DNA of 64,000 nucleotides from Ctena decussata (taxonomy: Eukaryota; Mollusca; Bivalvia; Lucinida; Lucinidae). The position numbers and the translations under genes are program-made. The stretch's first letter is position 1. Each line of letters begins with the position of its first letter. This document shows, in pieces, positions 11,149 through 22,720 of this stretch. Under the pieces are notes generated by a model. That model ran no database searches, was not told the origin of the DNA, and saw only the letters and a list, made by a program, of their open reading frames with translations. The stretch spans positions 54,119,454 to 54,183,453 of the forward strand of contig OZ022502.1 of assembly GCA_963989385.1 (NCBI GenBank), written 5' to 3'.

Positions 11149-11663
11149 TCACTATGCGCTACCGAACAGGGTTTCCACCGGAAGCTGCTGTCACTGTTCC
11201 TCAGTAATCGGTAAGCTAAAAACTATTTTTGCAGGTGGGCGAACAGTACACGAGCGATAGGACCAAAACAGAAAGGTAATTATATTTTTAGGTACTAAGT
11301 ACATAAGTAGAAAAGTACACATTCTTCAGCAAGAATGATGATCGCTCTTTGTGCACGAAGAAAAACATTTCAAATGCTTTTGGAGTCATGGTAATCATGA
11401 TTTTTGTCAGATTGAGTAGCACCGAGGGAAGCAAATCAATCATTCGGCAGTAAATTCTATCATTTTTCTCAGAAATTACGAATTCAAAATATCAACACAG
11501 CGCAGGTTTAGAAATGAATGGTAAATACCTTTTATTATTCCAGTTACTCGAAGCTTCAATCTTAACAATAAGCTCCACCCAATGTTTCGTTATTCAGCTT
11601 ACTAATCGACGTACAGTGACAACAGCTTTCGAGGGAAATTCTGTCCGGTAGCACACAGTGTTA
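11149..11663. mobile_element. Non-autonomous DNA transposon, ~65-bp terminal inverted repeats
   Basis: Left end ACTATGCGCTACCGAACAG through CTGCTGTCACTGT. The right end is its diverged complement (ACAGTGACAACAGCTTTC to CGGTAGCACACAGTG). The repeats match over about 65 bp with roughly 75-80% identity by eye. The interior (~385 bp) has no transposase. No clear target duplication. Confidence 0.7.
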
Positions 11664-11828
11664 TTATGTGATAACCAGTGAAGTGATTTCAGGACAAACC
11701 AGCAGACAATCATCGTGACTGTGTCATTGTGATACGGTCTGGCCAACAACTGATAGTGGCATGACTACCCGAAATTAAACAATTGCAAGACAGCCGCATA
11801 AATTGGCATGACAAGAACTTAATGACAC

Positions 11829-12222
11829 ATTCTAACACAGTGCGCCTATAGAAGCAATGGAAAGTTTCCATGTTTTATTCTGCAACAATTCACTGTTTCG
11901 GAGCGCGTGCGTCTAGTTGCTGACGTCACTGCAACTACTGACGTAATTTTGTGACGTTTTGAGACGTTACACGGTGTAACGTCTCTTTTTCTTTCTAAAA
12001 TCGGCATTAAAACGTACATTTACGTTAGATGCAGTTAAGTGTTAGAATCGAAATAGTTCAGCTCTAGCAGTGAATTGTTGAATAATAATTCACTGTTTGT
12101 CAGTCAGTTGTAAGTAGATATATCACTCGCGCTCAGCGCTCGTGATATGATCTACTTTACAACTGACCTCAAAACAGTGAATTATTATTCAACAATTCAC
12201 TGCTAGAGCTGATCTATTTCTT
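11829..12222 (-). mobile_element. Fold-back element family H, copy 1
   Basis: Begins TTCTAACACAGTGCGCCTAT and ends in a large hairpin at about 12055-12220 whose arms are GTTCAGCTCTAGCAGTGAAT and its complement, with apex CGCTCAGCGCTCG. The non-hairpin half carries TGACGTCACTG, TGACGTAATTTTGTGACG and GAGACGTTACACGGTGTAAC. The two other copies, at 38138-38613 and 60124-60599, are in the opposite orientation and longer, so this copy is internally deleted by about 80 bp. Confidence 0.85.
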
Positions 12223-12675
12223 AAACAGCAACAAAGCGACAACTTCTTGATGCTCAAGCATAACAAAATCCCTAAGATATATACTAGCCAAAAGTTCTAA
12301 CCGGCCACCTACATTTTATCGATTTTCTTCAAACCCCCAAACAATCTTACAGTTCTGTTTACACCCCCAAATAGGCAGGTGCGTCAGTCTACTTAGTCAT
12401 TAGACGGTTTCAAAAAAGTTCTTAATATTACATCCAGGATTCGCCGATGAACGCAAGTTTTTAAATTCACAAAATTCAGCATTTTGTCACAATTTGTGAA
12501 AAATCACTTTGAAATATCCTAGTTACGTGAGCAAAACCACTTCATAACTAAAGAAAATGACTGAAAAAAAACAACAATAAATAAAAAAATAATAAAAAAA
12601 AAAAAAACAGATTTATGCAGCAATGAACACTCTTTCTGCATGACATTGGTCGCTTGAGTCAAAATGTTAAAACTT
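12223..12675. other. A-rich DNA, nothing recognised
   Basis: A/T-rich with A runs at about 12565-12607. No feature recognised. Confidence 0.5.
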
Positions 12676-13040
12676 ACACTGTAAAAAATGTGCATAGAAT
12701 CAATGCAAAAAATGCAGTCCGATTTTTTATGTGTTTAAATCGTAACATGTTCAATTTGCAACATGTTTAGGTTTATTTTTAGAAATTAAACATGTGCAAA
12801 ACTGGTTATATTTACCTTTTATTTTGAAAATTTCTTCTGTCAACATTTTCGTCTCTTTTTTTCGTTCTTCAACGGGGAAAAGAGAGAAACGCGTAACAGA
12901 ATAAAACGTGCTTAGCAGACTTTGTCCGGGAAAATAATAGAAAAGGCGTACATGTTTAGCTATATGACATATTCCTAAACATGTTTAACCCTAAACATGT
13001 AACCACTTGTGTTTTATAGCTGAGCGCAATTTTACAGTGT
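12676..13040. mobile_element. MITE with ACACTGTAAAA terminal repeats
   Basis: Left end ACACTGTAAAA and right end TTTTACAGTGT are exact complements, flanked by T and A consistent with a TA target. Repeated AACATGTTTA/TAAACATGT words sit near both ends as subterminal inverted repeats. Non-coding, 365 bp. Confidence 0.75.
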
Positions 13041-13239
13041 ACCCCATCACTCAATGCAATTTCTTGTTAATTTTAAAAATGGGGATACTCGTATTTGTTT
13101 GTGCTTCCTGGATAAAGTGCACTGAATAATGCTTAACTTTTAATGGTACGGTTCATCGACATATTTGCCTATCTGTGGCTGCAAACTGAGCTGTGAGATT
13201 GCTAACAGCACTGGGGAAAAGTGATAGAACAGGGCGAAA

Positions 13240-13460
13240 TAAACACCGGCATGCAGCAGCTTTTAGAAAACAACATGCTGGCCAAAATACTGTAATGATT
13301 GAAGACGCAAAACAGAGCCGCCTAATCACAGGCGCACACCAGCTTACAGAAACTGGCATGCTGGCTGAAGATATGGAACAGCAAAGCTATAAAAAAACTA
13401 TAGGCACACACCAGCTGAGAGAAAATGAAATGTTGGTCAAATATAGGGTGGATATTGATA
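13240..13460. repeat. ~84-bp satellite, left edge
   Basis: Two to three diverged units (CACACCAGCTTACAGAAAC, CACACCAGCTGAGAGAAAA) of the array that resumes at 14776. These edge copies are the most degenerate on this side. Confidence 0.7.
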
Positions 13461-13594
13461 GATTCTGAAAAGTTTGACCTGTTGAAAGCAAAGAATACAC
13501 CAAGGAAGCAAAACTAGCACACGCGGTTTTGCTGAGTCTGGTATGGACGCCCTGGAGACCTTTCTGTGTTGCAACATTTCATCAATGCACATGA

Positions 13595-13812
13595 CTGATT
13601 GATTGTTTTGGGTTTGACAGCCCTTCGAGACAGTATTTCAGTCTATATCGGGCTGTCTCCCAGAGACAGGGAGAAAGAAGAAAATGACAGACGAGGGAAA
13701 AAATGTACAAACAACCCCCCACCCGCACACACTGCGAGCACCGTAGGCCCTTGTCCTACTTTTATCCAAATCAGCATGACGCCCCGCACTGGAAGTTATA
13801 CCAAGGACCATC
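13595..13812 (-). mobile_element. SINE family 1, copy B
   Basis: Same landmarks as copy A (TTTTGGGTTTGACAGCCC, GTATTTCAGTCTATATCGGG, ACCATCGCACATG). It is flanked by identical 8-mers GCACATGA at 13587-13594 and 13813-13820, a short target duplication. It lies in the gap between two blocks of the 84-bp satellite. Confidence 0.82.
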
Positions 13813-14037
13813 GCACATGAGCAGACACAATTAATCCTAAAATCACAAAAGCAGGCGACAATGTACGTCTGTAGAATTACCAAAAAATGGTGAGCAGCCT
13901 CATCTGGATCTACGCTGTTTGCAAACTCAACTTTTTATTTTGGCGCATTAAGAGGTAAACCGAGTCAGTTATTTTCGCTTCTCTGATTATTCCTTGCTTC
14001 AAGAAGATCTTCCTTCACAATTTATTATTCTAGCATG

Positions 14038-14379
14038 ACTTTCTACTTCCAGCTTCTTCACTTCTTACTTCTAATTTCATGACTTCACATTTCCACTTCC
14101 GACATCTTACTTCCGAATCCCAAATTCCAACTTCCAAGTCCCGACCTCTGACGTCCAACTTCTGACCTTCGACTCCTTACTTCCGACTTCTTTCCAGCTG
14201 GAAGTCAGAAGCAAGGAACAGTAAGTCACAAGTAAGAAGTCGCCAGTAAAAAGTTGGAAGTCGAACGTCAGAAGCAGTAAGTAAGAAATAGGAAATAAGA
14301 AGTAGGGAGTGAAATGTAAGAAATCAGAAGTTGGAAATAAGAAGTAGAAAGTCAGACGTAAGAGGTCAGAATTCAGCAA
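14038..14379. repeat. ACTTC / GAAGT mirror-like low-complexity block
   Basis: The first half (to about 14197) is a pyrimidine-rich run of ACTTCC, ACTTCT and CTTAC words. At TTTCCAGCTGGAAG it switches to the complementary purine-rich GAAGTAAGAAGTC words. The whole forms a loose inverted repeat of about 340 bp with a centre near 14200. Confidence 0.75.
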
Positions 14380-14390
14380 TGAGAAGTTGA

Positions 14391-14647
14391 TTGACTGATT
14401 GATTGTTTGATTTGTTGCTTAACGTCCACGGTAAACAGCTATGGTCATGTCGGGACGGTCAGTTGACCTGGCCACACTATTCCCTGGGCAGGCTTAGACC
14501 TCCAAAGCGGTTAACCAGTACTAAGTGCACATACGTTCGCCAGTAACTGACAAATGCCATTCTTAAATCAGCGGAAGGAGAAACGCAAGTATGTGGCCAG
14601 ACCGGGTATCGAACCCAGGACCTCTGACTTATACGCGGCCCAGCTGG
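14391..14647 (-). mobile_element. SINE family 2, copy A, with tRNA-like head
   Basis: On + the element starts with a (TTGA)n-type tail and CTTAACGTCCACGGTAAAC, passes CATGTCGGGACGGTCAG and CTGGGCAGGCTTAGACC, and ends with GGGTATCGAACCCAGGACC. The complement of that end is a Pol III B-box (GGTTCGATACC), so the head is at 14647 and the orientation is minus. Identical 11-mers TGAGAAGTTGA at 14380-14390 and 14648-14658 are the target duplication. It is inserted in the GAAGT block. Confidence 0.9.
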
Positions 14648-14775
14648 TGAGAAGTTGAAGTTGAAATTGAAATTGAAAATAAGAAGCGATCAATAGATTT
14701 TGTAAGTAAAACGTTGGAAATTTGAAGTAAAAAGTCGGATCTGAGACTGATTAAGAAGTCGAAAGTGAGAACCAG
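14648..14775. repeat. GAAGT low-complexity block, right part
   Basis: Continuation of the purine-rich GAAGTTGAAATTG words after the SINE, running up to the first satellite unit. Confidence 0.7.
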
Positions 14776-16071
14776 CCGCACACCAGCTTGAGAGAAAAAT
14801 ACACGCTTTTCAATGATAGTGTGATACTTAGATCAGGAGCAAAACAACAAAAGTACCAGTCACAAACCAGCTGAGAGAAACACACATGCTTGCCAATGAT
14901 AGGGTGATACTAAGATATAACAGCAAAGTAACAAAAGTACCAGTCACACACCAGCTGAGAGATAAAGACACGATAGTCAGTGATAGAGTGAAACTAAGAT
15001 CAGCAGTAAAAACAACAAAAGTACCAGTCACACACCAGCTGAGATAAAACAAACATGTTGGTCAATGATAGAGCGATTTAATGATATAACAGTAAAACAA
15101 CAAAAGTACCAGTCACACACCAGCCGAGAGAAAAACAGTGATAAAATGATACTGAGATCAACAGCAAAACATCGAAAGTACCAGTAACACACTAGCTGAT
15201 ATAAAACAACATGCTGGTCAGTGATAGTGTGATACTAAGATCAACAGCAAAACAAAAAAAGTACCAGTCACACAATTCAGCTGAGAGAAAAAGACCCGAT
15301 GGTCAAAGATAGTGTCAGACTAAGATACAACAGCAAAGCACAACTACCCGCCACACACCAGCTGAGAGACACAGACTCGATGGTCAATAATTTGGTGTTT
15401 GAGATACAACAGCAAAGCCACAGTTACAAACTAGCTGAGATAAAAGACACGATAGTCAATGCTAGGGTGATACTAAAATACAACAACGAAACAACAAAAG
15501 TACCACACACCGGATGAGGGAAACATACACGATGGCCAGTAGTATGGTGATAATTAGATAAGACAGCAAAGCAACAAAAGTACCAGTTACAAACCAGCTG
15601 AGAGAAAAGACACGATGGTCAATGATAGGGTGGTACTTAGTAACAACAGTAAAGCGACAAAAGTACCAGTCGCACACTAGCTGAGCGTAAAAAGACACGA
15701 TGCTCAATGATAGAGCGATACTAAGTAACAACAGCAAAGCAACACAAGTTTGAGAGAAAAAATGGTCAATGATATGGTGATACTAAATTACAACAGCAAA
15801 ACAACAAAAATACCAGTCACACACAATGCTTGAGAGAAAGAGACACGATGGTAAATGATAGGGTGATACTAAGATAAAAAAAGCAAAACAATAGAAGTTC
15901 CGGTCACAAACCAGCTGAGAAAAAAAGACATGCTGGTCAATGCTAGGGTGATACTAAGAAACAAGAGCAAAATAACAAAAGTACCAATCACACATCAGCT
16001 GATACTAAGATACAACAGCAAAGAAACAAAAGAGCCAGTCATACACCAGCTAAGAGAAAGAGACACGATGG
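14776..16071. repeat. ~84-bp satellite, main block
   Basis: About 15 units with 83-86 bp spacing where measured (CAGTCACACACCAGCTGAG at 14941, 15024 and 15110). Unit order is ACCAGTCACACACCAGCTGA, GAGAAAAAGACACGATGGTC, AATGATAGGGTGATACTAAG, then ACAACAGCAAAACAACAAAA. The unit is close to 28 codons, so the minus strand reads as a periodic hydrophobic peptide. I see no sign that it is translated. Confidence 0.93.
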
Positions 16072-17024
16072 TATAGTATTCCTCAAAGTTATTGAGAATT
16101 ACATTTTGGTACTCAGTGGCTAGCCATAAGTTACTAACACTATTTTAAATGATATACAAACATGACAATATGATGCGTTTTCTTGCATCTGTTATTGGCG
16201 AATATGGGCTAGCACCCCTGTAAAATCATATCTCTTAAATTTGACCATATTTGGCTATACTACCTTTGCTGGAAATAGATTATCTCTTTGGAAACAGTTT
16301 ATTTTCTCCATTGCTCACAACCATCTATATTAGTAATGATGTTTTAAAAAATCCTACATGGTTTTTAGTTGTCAAATCCTATTTCTGAGACAGGGTCTGG
16401 CAACTGTGACATACGAAGAAAATTGAAGGCATGGAAACAGCAAAAATGCCGATCTGCTAATGATCTGGATGGAATATTTTCTGTCTATGTATATACAATC
16501 ATGTCAAAACTTATATCCATAAAAAGCACATTTACAAAGCATAATAAAACCATGGATTTGTTTGCAGTTTCTGTCGACATGCATGAAATAGGAATGCACA
16601 AGAGCAACATAACCTAAGTCAAAATTGCAGTTTTCTCTAATTTTATGCAGTTTTTGGAAATGAGGAACTCTGTTTGAGAGCTAGCAGCACCTACAGCAGA
16701 TAAGGTAATAATCAAAATTCCTTCTTAAAGTGAGAAATTCAGAAAACATTTGCTTTATCATTATCTTATCCACAAATAATGATTTTATTCGGTTAGTGGA
16801 CATAATTTTCAAGTCGGACGAAAAATATGTCCTGGGCGGCACAATTCAAGGGAAGGTAACATTCTTTAATCAAGGTAAAGGGTTATACTAGTATGCTTAA
16901 AAACTCACAAGGGAATGTTGTTAACTAATGAAACAAAGCTACAAAGTCTATGCCTGGTCTGTCAATTCTTGCTGCTTAAATTTTACTTTGCAAAAAATTC
17001 TCAATGATTTTGAGGAATATTATA
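16072..17024. mobile_element. ~950-bp inverted-repeat element inside the satellite
   Basis: Left end TATAGTATTCCTCAAAGTTA and right end TTTTGAGGAATATTATA pair over about 29 bp with few mismatches (core ATTCCTCAAA...TTGAGAATT). It splits a satellite unit after GACACGATGG. The array resumes near 17060 at ATAAATGATAGGATAATAC after a TTTGGTTTTATT-rich spacer. An 82-codon frame inside (16369-16617) is not recognised, so I treat the element as non-autonomous. Confidence 0.7.
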
Positions 17025-17059
17025 TTTGGTTTTATTTTTATTTGGTTTTATTCAATTTG

Positions 17060-18230
17060 ATTTATAAATGATAGGATAATACTTAGATAAAAAGCAAAAC
17101 AACAAAAGTACTAGCCACAAAGCAGCTGAGAGAAAAGGATACGACGGCCGATAAGTTGATACTAAGATCAATAGCAAAACAGCAAAAGTACCAGTCACAC
17201 ACCAGCTGAGAGAAAAAGGTAAGCGGGTCAATGATAGGGTGGTACAAAGAAACAACAGCAAAACACCAAAAGTACCAGCACACATCAGCTGAGAGGAAAA
17301 GACAGGCTGGGAAATGATAGGGTGATACTCAAATACAACAGCAAAACAGCATACAACAGAAAACGCAATAAAAGTATCGGCACACACCAACTGAGAGAAA
17401 AAGACATGCTGGCAAAGATACGGTGATATGAAGATACAAAATCAAAGCAAGAAAAGTACCGGTACACATCAGCCGAGAGAAAAAAAAGTCATGCTTGTCA
17501 ATGGTAGTTTTACTATGATACGATAGCAAAGCAAGAAAAGTACCGGTACACATCAGCTGTGCTGGTCAATGATAGGGTGATACAAAGATAAAACAGTAGA
17601 ACGTCAAGACTACCGCCACAAAATAACTGTGAGAAAACGACATACATGCCAAAACTACCGGCACATCCCGACTGAGACTAAATGATACCATTTGATAGCT
17701 AGCGCACACGCAATCTTAAAGAAAAATACATGCTGGCAATAGCTAGTTGATATTAATAGACAGCTACCGCAAACTCTAACTAGCAGTATGTTCTTTCTGA
17801 GAAAAAAGACATACAGCCAAAGATAGAGTGATACTGAAGACATAACAGCAGAGCGGCATAACTACCGGCATACACCGACTGAGAAAAAAGATGTGATGCC
17901 TGCATACAAAAGCAGAGAGAAAACCACAGGCATACAGCAGATGAGAGAAAACGAAAGATTCGGCAAAGATATAGTGATGATAATAGGTGTGCAAAAACAG
18001 AGCTTCACAACGCCCAGCACACATTAGCTGAGTAAAATGAGCTGCTAGCCAAGGATAGGCAGATACTAAGAAACGAATACAAAGCGACATGACCACCGGC
18101 ATGCACCAGCTGAGAGAAAAAGACAGGTTAGCTAAAGGCAGGTTGATTATAAGATACAACTGCAGAGCGATAAAAGTACTGATACCCACAAAGAGAAAGT
18201 GACATGCTGCATGCATTGGCAATCAGTCTC
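17060..18230. repeat. ~84-bp satellite, right block
   Basis: Continuation of the same unit (CAGTCACACACCAGCTGAGA at 17190), becoming steadily more diverged after about 17550. Spacing varies because of small indels. Confidence 0.9.
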
Positions 18231-18790
18231 TGAACAGAGCCACGATAATAATAGATACTGACTTACTATCAAGGCTCAACAACAGAGAGACAGCCAGACG
18301 ATGCCAAACGGCGTAAACTACACAGCGGCCATCAGTTAAGAGGTGATGATAAAACTACAAAACTACTTGAACACAACAGCAGAGATACATGATCACCAAA
18401 GATTGCCACTACCAGCAACACAATGTCCAGATATACCGAATATATGAATGACCAGGACAAAAGCAGAAAGACAGTGCCATGGCAACAAAAGGATCTTTAC
18501 TCATCAGTGATGAACAGAGACAGGAACAATAACCTAGGCACAACATCAGAGTTTTAATTGCATGATGACAAATCACAGTGAATAACTAATACCAAGCTTT
18601 AGGCTGGCATAACTATCAGGACAGGAGAGCAGGGAGTTATCACTATGAAGCACAGAGAAAGTGGCCATGACACAACACAAGAGAGTGATAACATGGTAAC
18701 AGAAATAGAGCGAAAAGCGATGCTCGTACCCCTGGCAGTGCCAGAAACTGAATGAAGTGCCAGTAAGTGCTGACAAGGATAGTAATTCAG
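18231..18790. repeat. Very degenerate satellite tail
   Basis: Scattered words such as AACAGCAGAGA and AACAACAGAGAGACAG recall the satellite, but no period can be fixed. Confidence 0.4.
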
Positions 18791-19277
18791 CAAACCTAAA
18801 AAAAAAAAAAAAAAAGTCAGCTATTGCTGCATTTGCAAGTTCCTTTGTCAAAGGTAACCATTAAACAAACTGATGACAAACCTCCATAGATGTAAGATTA
18901 AACACAGTATTGAAAAAAAGATATCAACAAAGGTAATAAATAAAGAAAGGAAAGTACAAAAGGCAAGGATTAGTAAAACATTCGATAGATATAACGACAT
19001 CATTTAAAGTAAAGTTAGACAAGTACCGAAAGAAACGCTAAAAACGCAATAACAAACGTTACAATTATAACAAAAATTCTGCCGACCTAACTCTACGAAA
19101 GTTCATGCCACCGACGGAAGTAATACCAATGCCTCGCTTCCGATAGTCGAATACACACAAAAAAAAAAAAAAAAAAAAACAACGTTATAGCACACTGCCA
19201 TCAGAGATAACATTTTCCAGTGATAAATTAACAAAGAAGCATGGAAGTAAGTTAAGGATTAACCAGAGCACCACCTA
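18791..19277. other. A-rich DNA, nothing recognised
   Basis: Poly-A runs at about 18798-18815 and 19159-19179. No other structure. Confidence 0.55.
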
Positions 19278-19622
19278 GGGGATAACTGTACTCAAAATTA
19301 TTATTTAGTGAGATTAATCGTTGGGGTCGTAAATTTCGCCTTACGGCGACGCGTCAGCGAGGCGGTAGAACCCAATTTGCGACCTTAAAATCGACGATTT
19401 TACTATTTGCAATACAGTTATCCCAATTCTGATACATTTTGTTTACATTTTCAACGTTCAAACTGTACTACTTTGCACTCAAGGCGACTGCCTTCAGCAA
19501 TGTAAAACCAGACGTCAGCCAATGACTTGTCATAATGACGTTGGGGTTCCGACAGGATATCACAGGATATACTATCGCAAAATTTTTACTTTGTCCTATC
19601 AGACGTCGCGTCATATTTGTAA
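19278..19622. mobile_element. GGGGATAACT fold-back element, copy 1
   Basis: Hairpin from GGGGATAACTGTA (19278) to CAGTTATCCCA (19434), with the apex around TTACGGCGACGCGTCAGCG. A tail to about 19622 holds CAGCCAATGACTTGTC, AATGACGTTGG and CTATCAGACGTCGCG. The same order is found at 32130-32510 and, in pieces, at 51093-51560. Confidence 0.75.
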
Positions 19623-20044
19623 ATATTTACATACTTGGTGTATTTACTGAAAAGCCCTATAGTAATGTAGTTTACATTCCAATAATTACATTGAGACACG
19701 CGACGTCAGTGACGTAAACATAAACAATGGCTCTGTACAACCTGATTGGACGTCAGCAACGTCATAACGTCATGCATGCCGTTCTGCTGTTAGCAGAAAA
19801 ACTGCGTTTACATGTTTTACTGCTTCAATTTTAGCGCTTATATAAGATTTTTCATGAAAGATTAAATTGAAATGAATGTAAATATAAGCAATGAACTTAA
19901 TTTTTCTGAGATTTATCGAAATGTAAACTACATTGGGTCACTAGCAAAGTTTACATGAACCCCTTCGGGGTTCATTCACTTTGCACGTGACCCAATGTAG
20001 TTTACACTTCGATAAACCTCAGAAAAATGAAATTCATTCCTTAA
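19623..20044. mobile_element. Fold-back element family C, copy 1
   Basis: About 420 bp. The left half has CCCTATAGTAATG, CGACGTCAGTGACG and GATTGGACGTCAGCAACGTC, then a TATATAAGATTTTTC segment. The right third is a hairpin at about 19905-20030 with arms GTAAACTACATTGGGTCAC and complement, and apex AACCCCTTCGGGGTT. Copy 2 at 52903-53340 is about 93% identical by eye, including the hairpin. Confidence 0.88.
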
Positions 20045-20508
20045 GTCCATAAGAATAATGTTTCAACAGAAGTAATAAGTTAAGGATTGTAATTTGTAAA
20101 CAACAGGGAATGTTAAACAAAGTACTCAAAGCAAATGAAAAAATAGTTTATTAGCAGTGTTTCTCTTATAAGACAACAAACATCAGAACAGCACGGCAAA
20201 TACAACCTAATATACATAAATATTTGTAAAAACGTACAAAATATGACGTGCCAATACTGCAATGAGGACCTCTCAACCATTCAGCAAGGGCGAACTTACA
20301 AATATAAAGTAACAATATGATACCAATAGATGTCAGTTTGCAAACAAAAAAAAAACCCGTCAAATCAAAAGATCACTCAGGATGTCAATTACCATTATGC
20401 CAAGCGGTCCTGTGTGGTATGCATTGTACCACCCCTAAATGGACACCCGCATTTTTTTCGACATCTATAGGTAACAATTATAAAAAATATTGATCTGAAA
20501 TCAACAAC
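20045..20508. other. AT-rich DNA, nothing recognised
   Basis: No repeat family or coding frame recognised. Confidence 0.5.
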
Positions 20509-20945
20509 GGGTGCGTTCAGCTGCCAATGGCGACAGTTGTAGCCGACGGTAGTATTTGGCACCCTTCGGTTACCATCGGCACCCATATTAGTTGATTTTC
20601 GGCCAGCAATTCTACCGCGAATATGATGCCATAATTTCAAAATGGCTTCCAACATCAAGAAGCATATCTGTACAACTGACATAGGACCAATCTGCTAATT
20701 TAAGCTTAAATTGGTCCATACTCGTAAGTACCTAATATTTAGCATACTTTCCTAAAACTGCAATAGTAGAATTTGTTTTTGATTGAAGTAACTTGAATTC
20801 AAGTCTTATGTATCACAATCGGTAGCCATCGGCTACCAAAACCGTTGTTCAACCCTAACATGGACTTATTTTGGCCGCCGAAAGTTTCATTGGCGGCCAG
20901 TTAGTACCTATTTTGGTTGCCGATGGAAGAAGTCTGAACGCACCC
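20509..20945. mobile_element. DNA transposon-like element with GGGTGCGTTCAG ends
   Basis: Perfect 12-bp terminal inverted repeats, GGGTGCGTTCAG at 20509 and CTGAACGCACCC ending at 20945. Inside, ACCATCGGCACC, GGTAGCCATCGGCTACC and GTTGCCGATGG recur in both orientations as subterminal repeats. GGCCGCCGAAAGTTTCATTG near 20870 lies beside its partial complement GGCGGCCAG. No target duplication could be matched. The minus frame across it is probably fortuitous. Confidence 0.72.
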
Positions 20946-21960
20946 ATTCGTTACAATTCAACAAAATATCAAACGTCTAAATGGCCTAAAACCATACATA
21001 ACATAACAAATTAATTTATTGATGTGTTACTCAAACTTTTTTTTTTCAAGATTTTCTGTATAAAAGTAGAGATTCAGAATTGTCAGTAAATTGCAAAAAC
21101 GTTTATTAGTAACTGCCGAAACCAAACTACGATATCTTCTCCTCCCGGTATAGACTGTGATCTTGTCACTTCCAATAGGACCACTTCTAATTCTCATTAT
21201 CTAAGATAACGGTTGATTACCTAAACCGAATTTGACAGACGGTCGCTATCAACAAATCTCGCTGACATTTGTCACGTCCGGGAATTTCACCGTACCGATT
21301 CGTCTTCTTGTTAATTTGTATTGACAAAACTCTGTATAATGGAATAAACAGCGGAGAAACACGCGACATTTTGACAAACCAAAACAAATTAGAGTCTCCG
21401 AGGGCTGCCGACAGTTAAAGTTCGTTACTAGCTCTTTAGGGACCGGTGCTTATATTCTGTTTCAAGATGCCGCTACATGAAGAAAAGGGCAGCACGCGAT
21501 TTTAAGATATATACAGCATCACTTTGAACTTATTTCAATATACGATCATGTACCATCTAGTTGTACAAAGATGCAATAAAAGCACTCACAAAGAATCAGA
21601 AAACGCACTACTTTATAGTGTATAGGAATACAAAATATTTACTAAAACAAGAAAATAATCGTGCAGAAAGAATCCAGTAACTATGTTCGTGTTTATATGT
21701 TCTTTGTTGCTTTTTAAAATATCTCTCGTGTCAATGCACATGAAAGTATTTTTCACTGTCAACGTTTTCACCTGAGCTTTACCAGTGTATCAGGACATTT
21801 GCTGTTCGCAGACAGCAACTACGGACCCTAAGCTCGCAAATTTCGCTTAGGCAGTTTTAGTGGTTCCTGGTCCTGCGTATGCTCAGCTTGCATTTGCTCG
21901 AAAACAGTTTCCGCACGAATATCAGCTCAGATGAAACACTTAGGTGCAAATAATTATAAA
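20946..21960. other. No gene seen
   Basis: AT-rich. No copies of the families found elsewhere in the window. Confidence 0.5.
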
Positions 21961-22402
21961 GAGGCGCGTGGTCGAGTTATACGAGACGCTCGGCTATGGT
22001 GCCGAAGGTTATCTAGTTCGAATCCCCTCAATGTAGTCACTTAAAAACTGTCTATAAACCCAGTAGTGAATGATACGTTTTTTCGAATCAGGGAAGTATA
22101 AAAGCGGTGAAATGAGAGGAATGGGCTCCACCTTTCATGTACAGTGCCCCAGATACGATGGGCCTCTTACACCCACTGCCCTGCGGTCATTGTGGTTCAA
22201 GTGAATGGTTGATTTTACCGACACGGTCACTCCAAGAGGCGTACGCGACGATAGCTTAATGTCGGGTCCCCAAGCATATCTCTGTTTACTTTAATAGTTT
22301 TAGGCCCGACTAATGCATGGTAATTACACCAGTTGAAGATGTAACTGTGTTAATGGTTTAATTATCATGGGTCTTATTTTCGTGTTAAACCAATCATCTC
22401 AT
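21961..22402 (+). mobile_element. Possible tRNA-derived SINE
   Basis: The first ~65 bp look like a type-II tRNA relic: A-box-like GTGGTCGAGTTATACGAGAC, an anticodon-arm-like TCGGCTATGGTGCCGA, and B-box-like GTTCGAATCCCC at 22016. Acceptor stems do not pair, and the anticodon loop has the wrong size, so it is not a functional tRNA. The body contains GCCCCAGATACGATGGGCC. It seems to end at CGTGTTAAACCAATCATCTC, a tail type seen in SINEs. There is only one copy in the window, so the limits are inferred. Confidence 0.5.
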
Positions 22403-22500
22403 GGATTTCGCCTGTAAATGATGAGATAACTTTGGAACCTCATTTGAAAATTGGTCCCTCAAGGAATAGCGTACGTAAGTTTAAAAGTCTATATGAAAAT

Positions 22501-22720
22501 TTAGTATAGCCGAGGACGCATACAAGAAAATGTGACAACATTGCGACGGAGAAGGCTCACAGCACCAGCGCGTCGGCACAGTCTGATCAGAGTGTTCCCT
22601 ATCTGCATGAGTAGCACGCGAACAATGAGAAATCTACACTTCGAACTGCGTAGACACATCAGTCTGCGAAGACTGGTCAGACTCTTGCGGTTCGCTCCCG
22701 CTATGAACACCTTTTCTCGG
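22501..22720. mobile_element. Decayed TGAGCC-family MITE
   Basis: GCCGAGGACGCATACAAGAAA at the left and CTATGAACACCTTTTCTCGGG at the right are remnants of the ends. The core GGCACAGTCTGATCAGAGTG and GACTGGTCAGACTCTTGCGG matches the family's paired arms. Confidence 0.5.

Noticed and set aside
17776..18222. 148-codon minus-strand frame
   Set aside because: Lies within the ~84-bp satellite. Its hydrophobic periodicity comes from the unit.
20395..20682. 95-codon minus frame
   Set aside because: Crosses the end of a TIR element and has no recognisable domain.
21961..22030. Functional tRNA gene
   Set aside because: A- and B-box-like words exist, but acceptor stems do not pair and the anticodon loop has six bases. 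SINE head or relic preferred.
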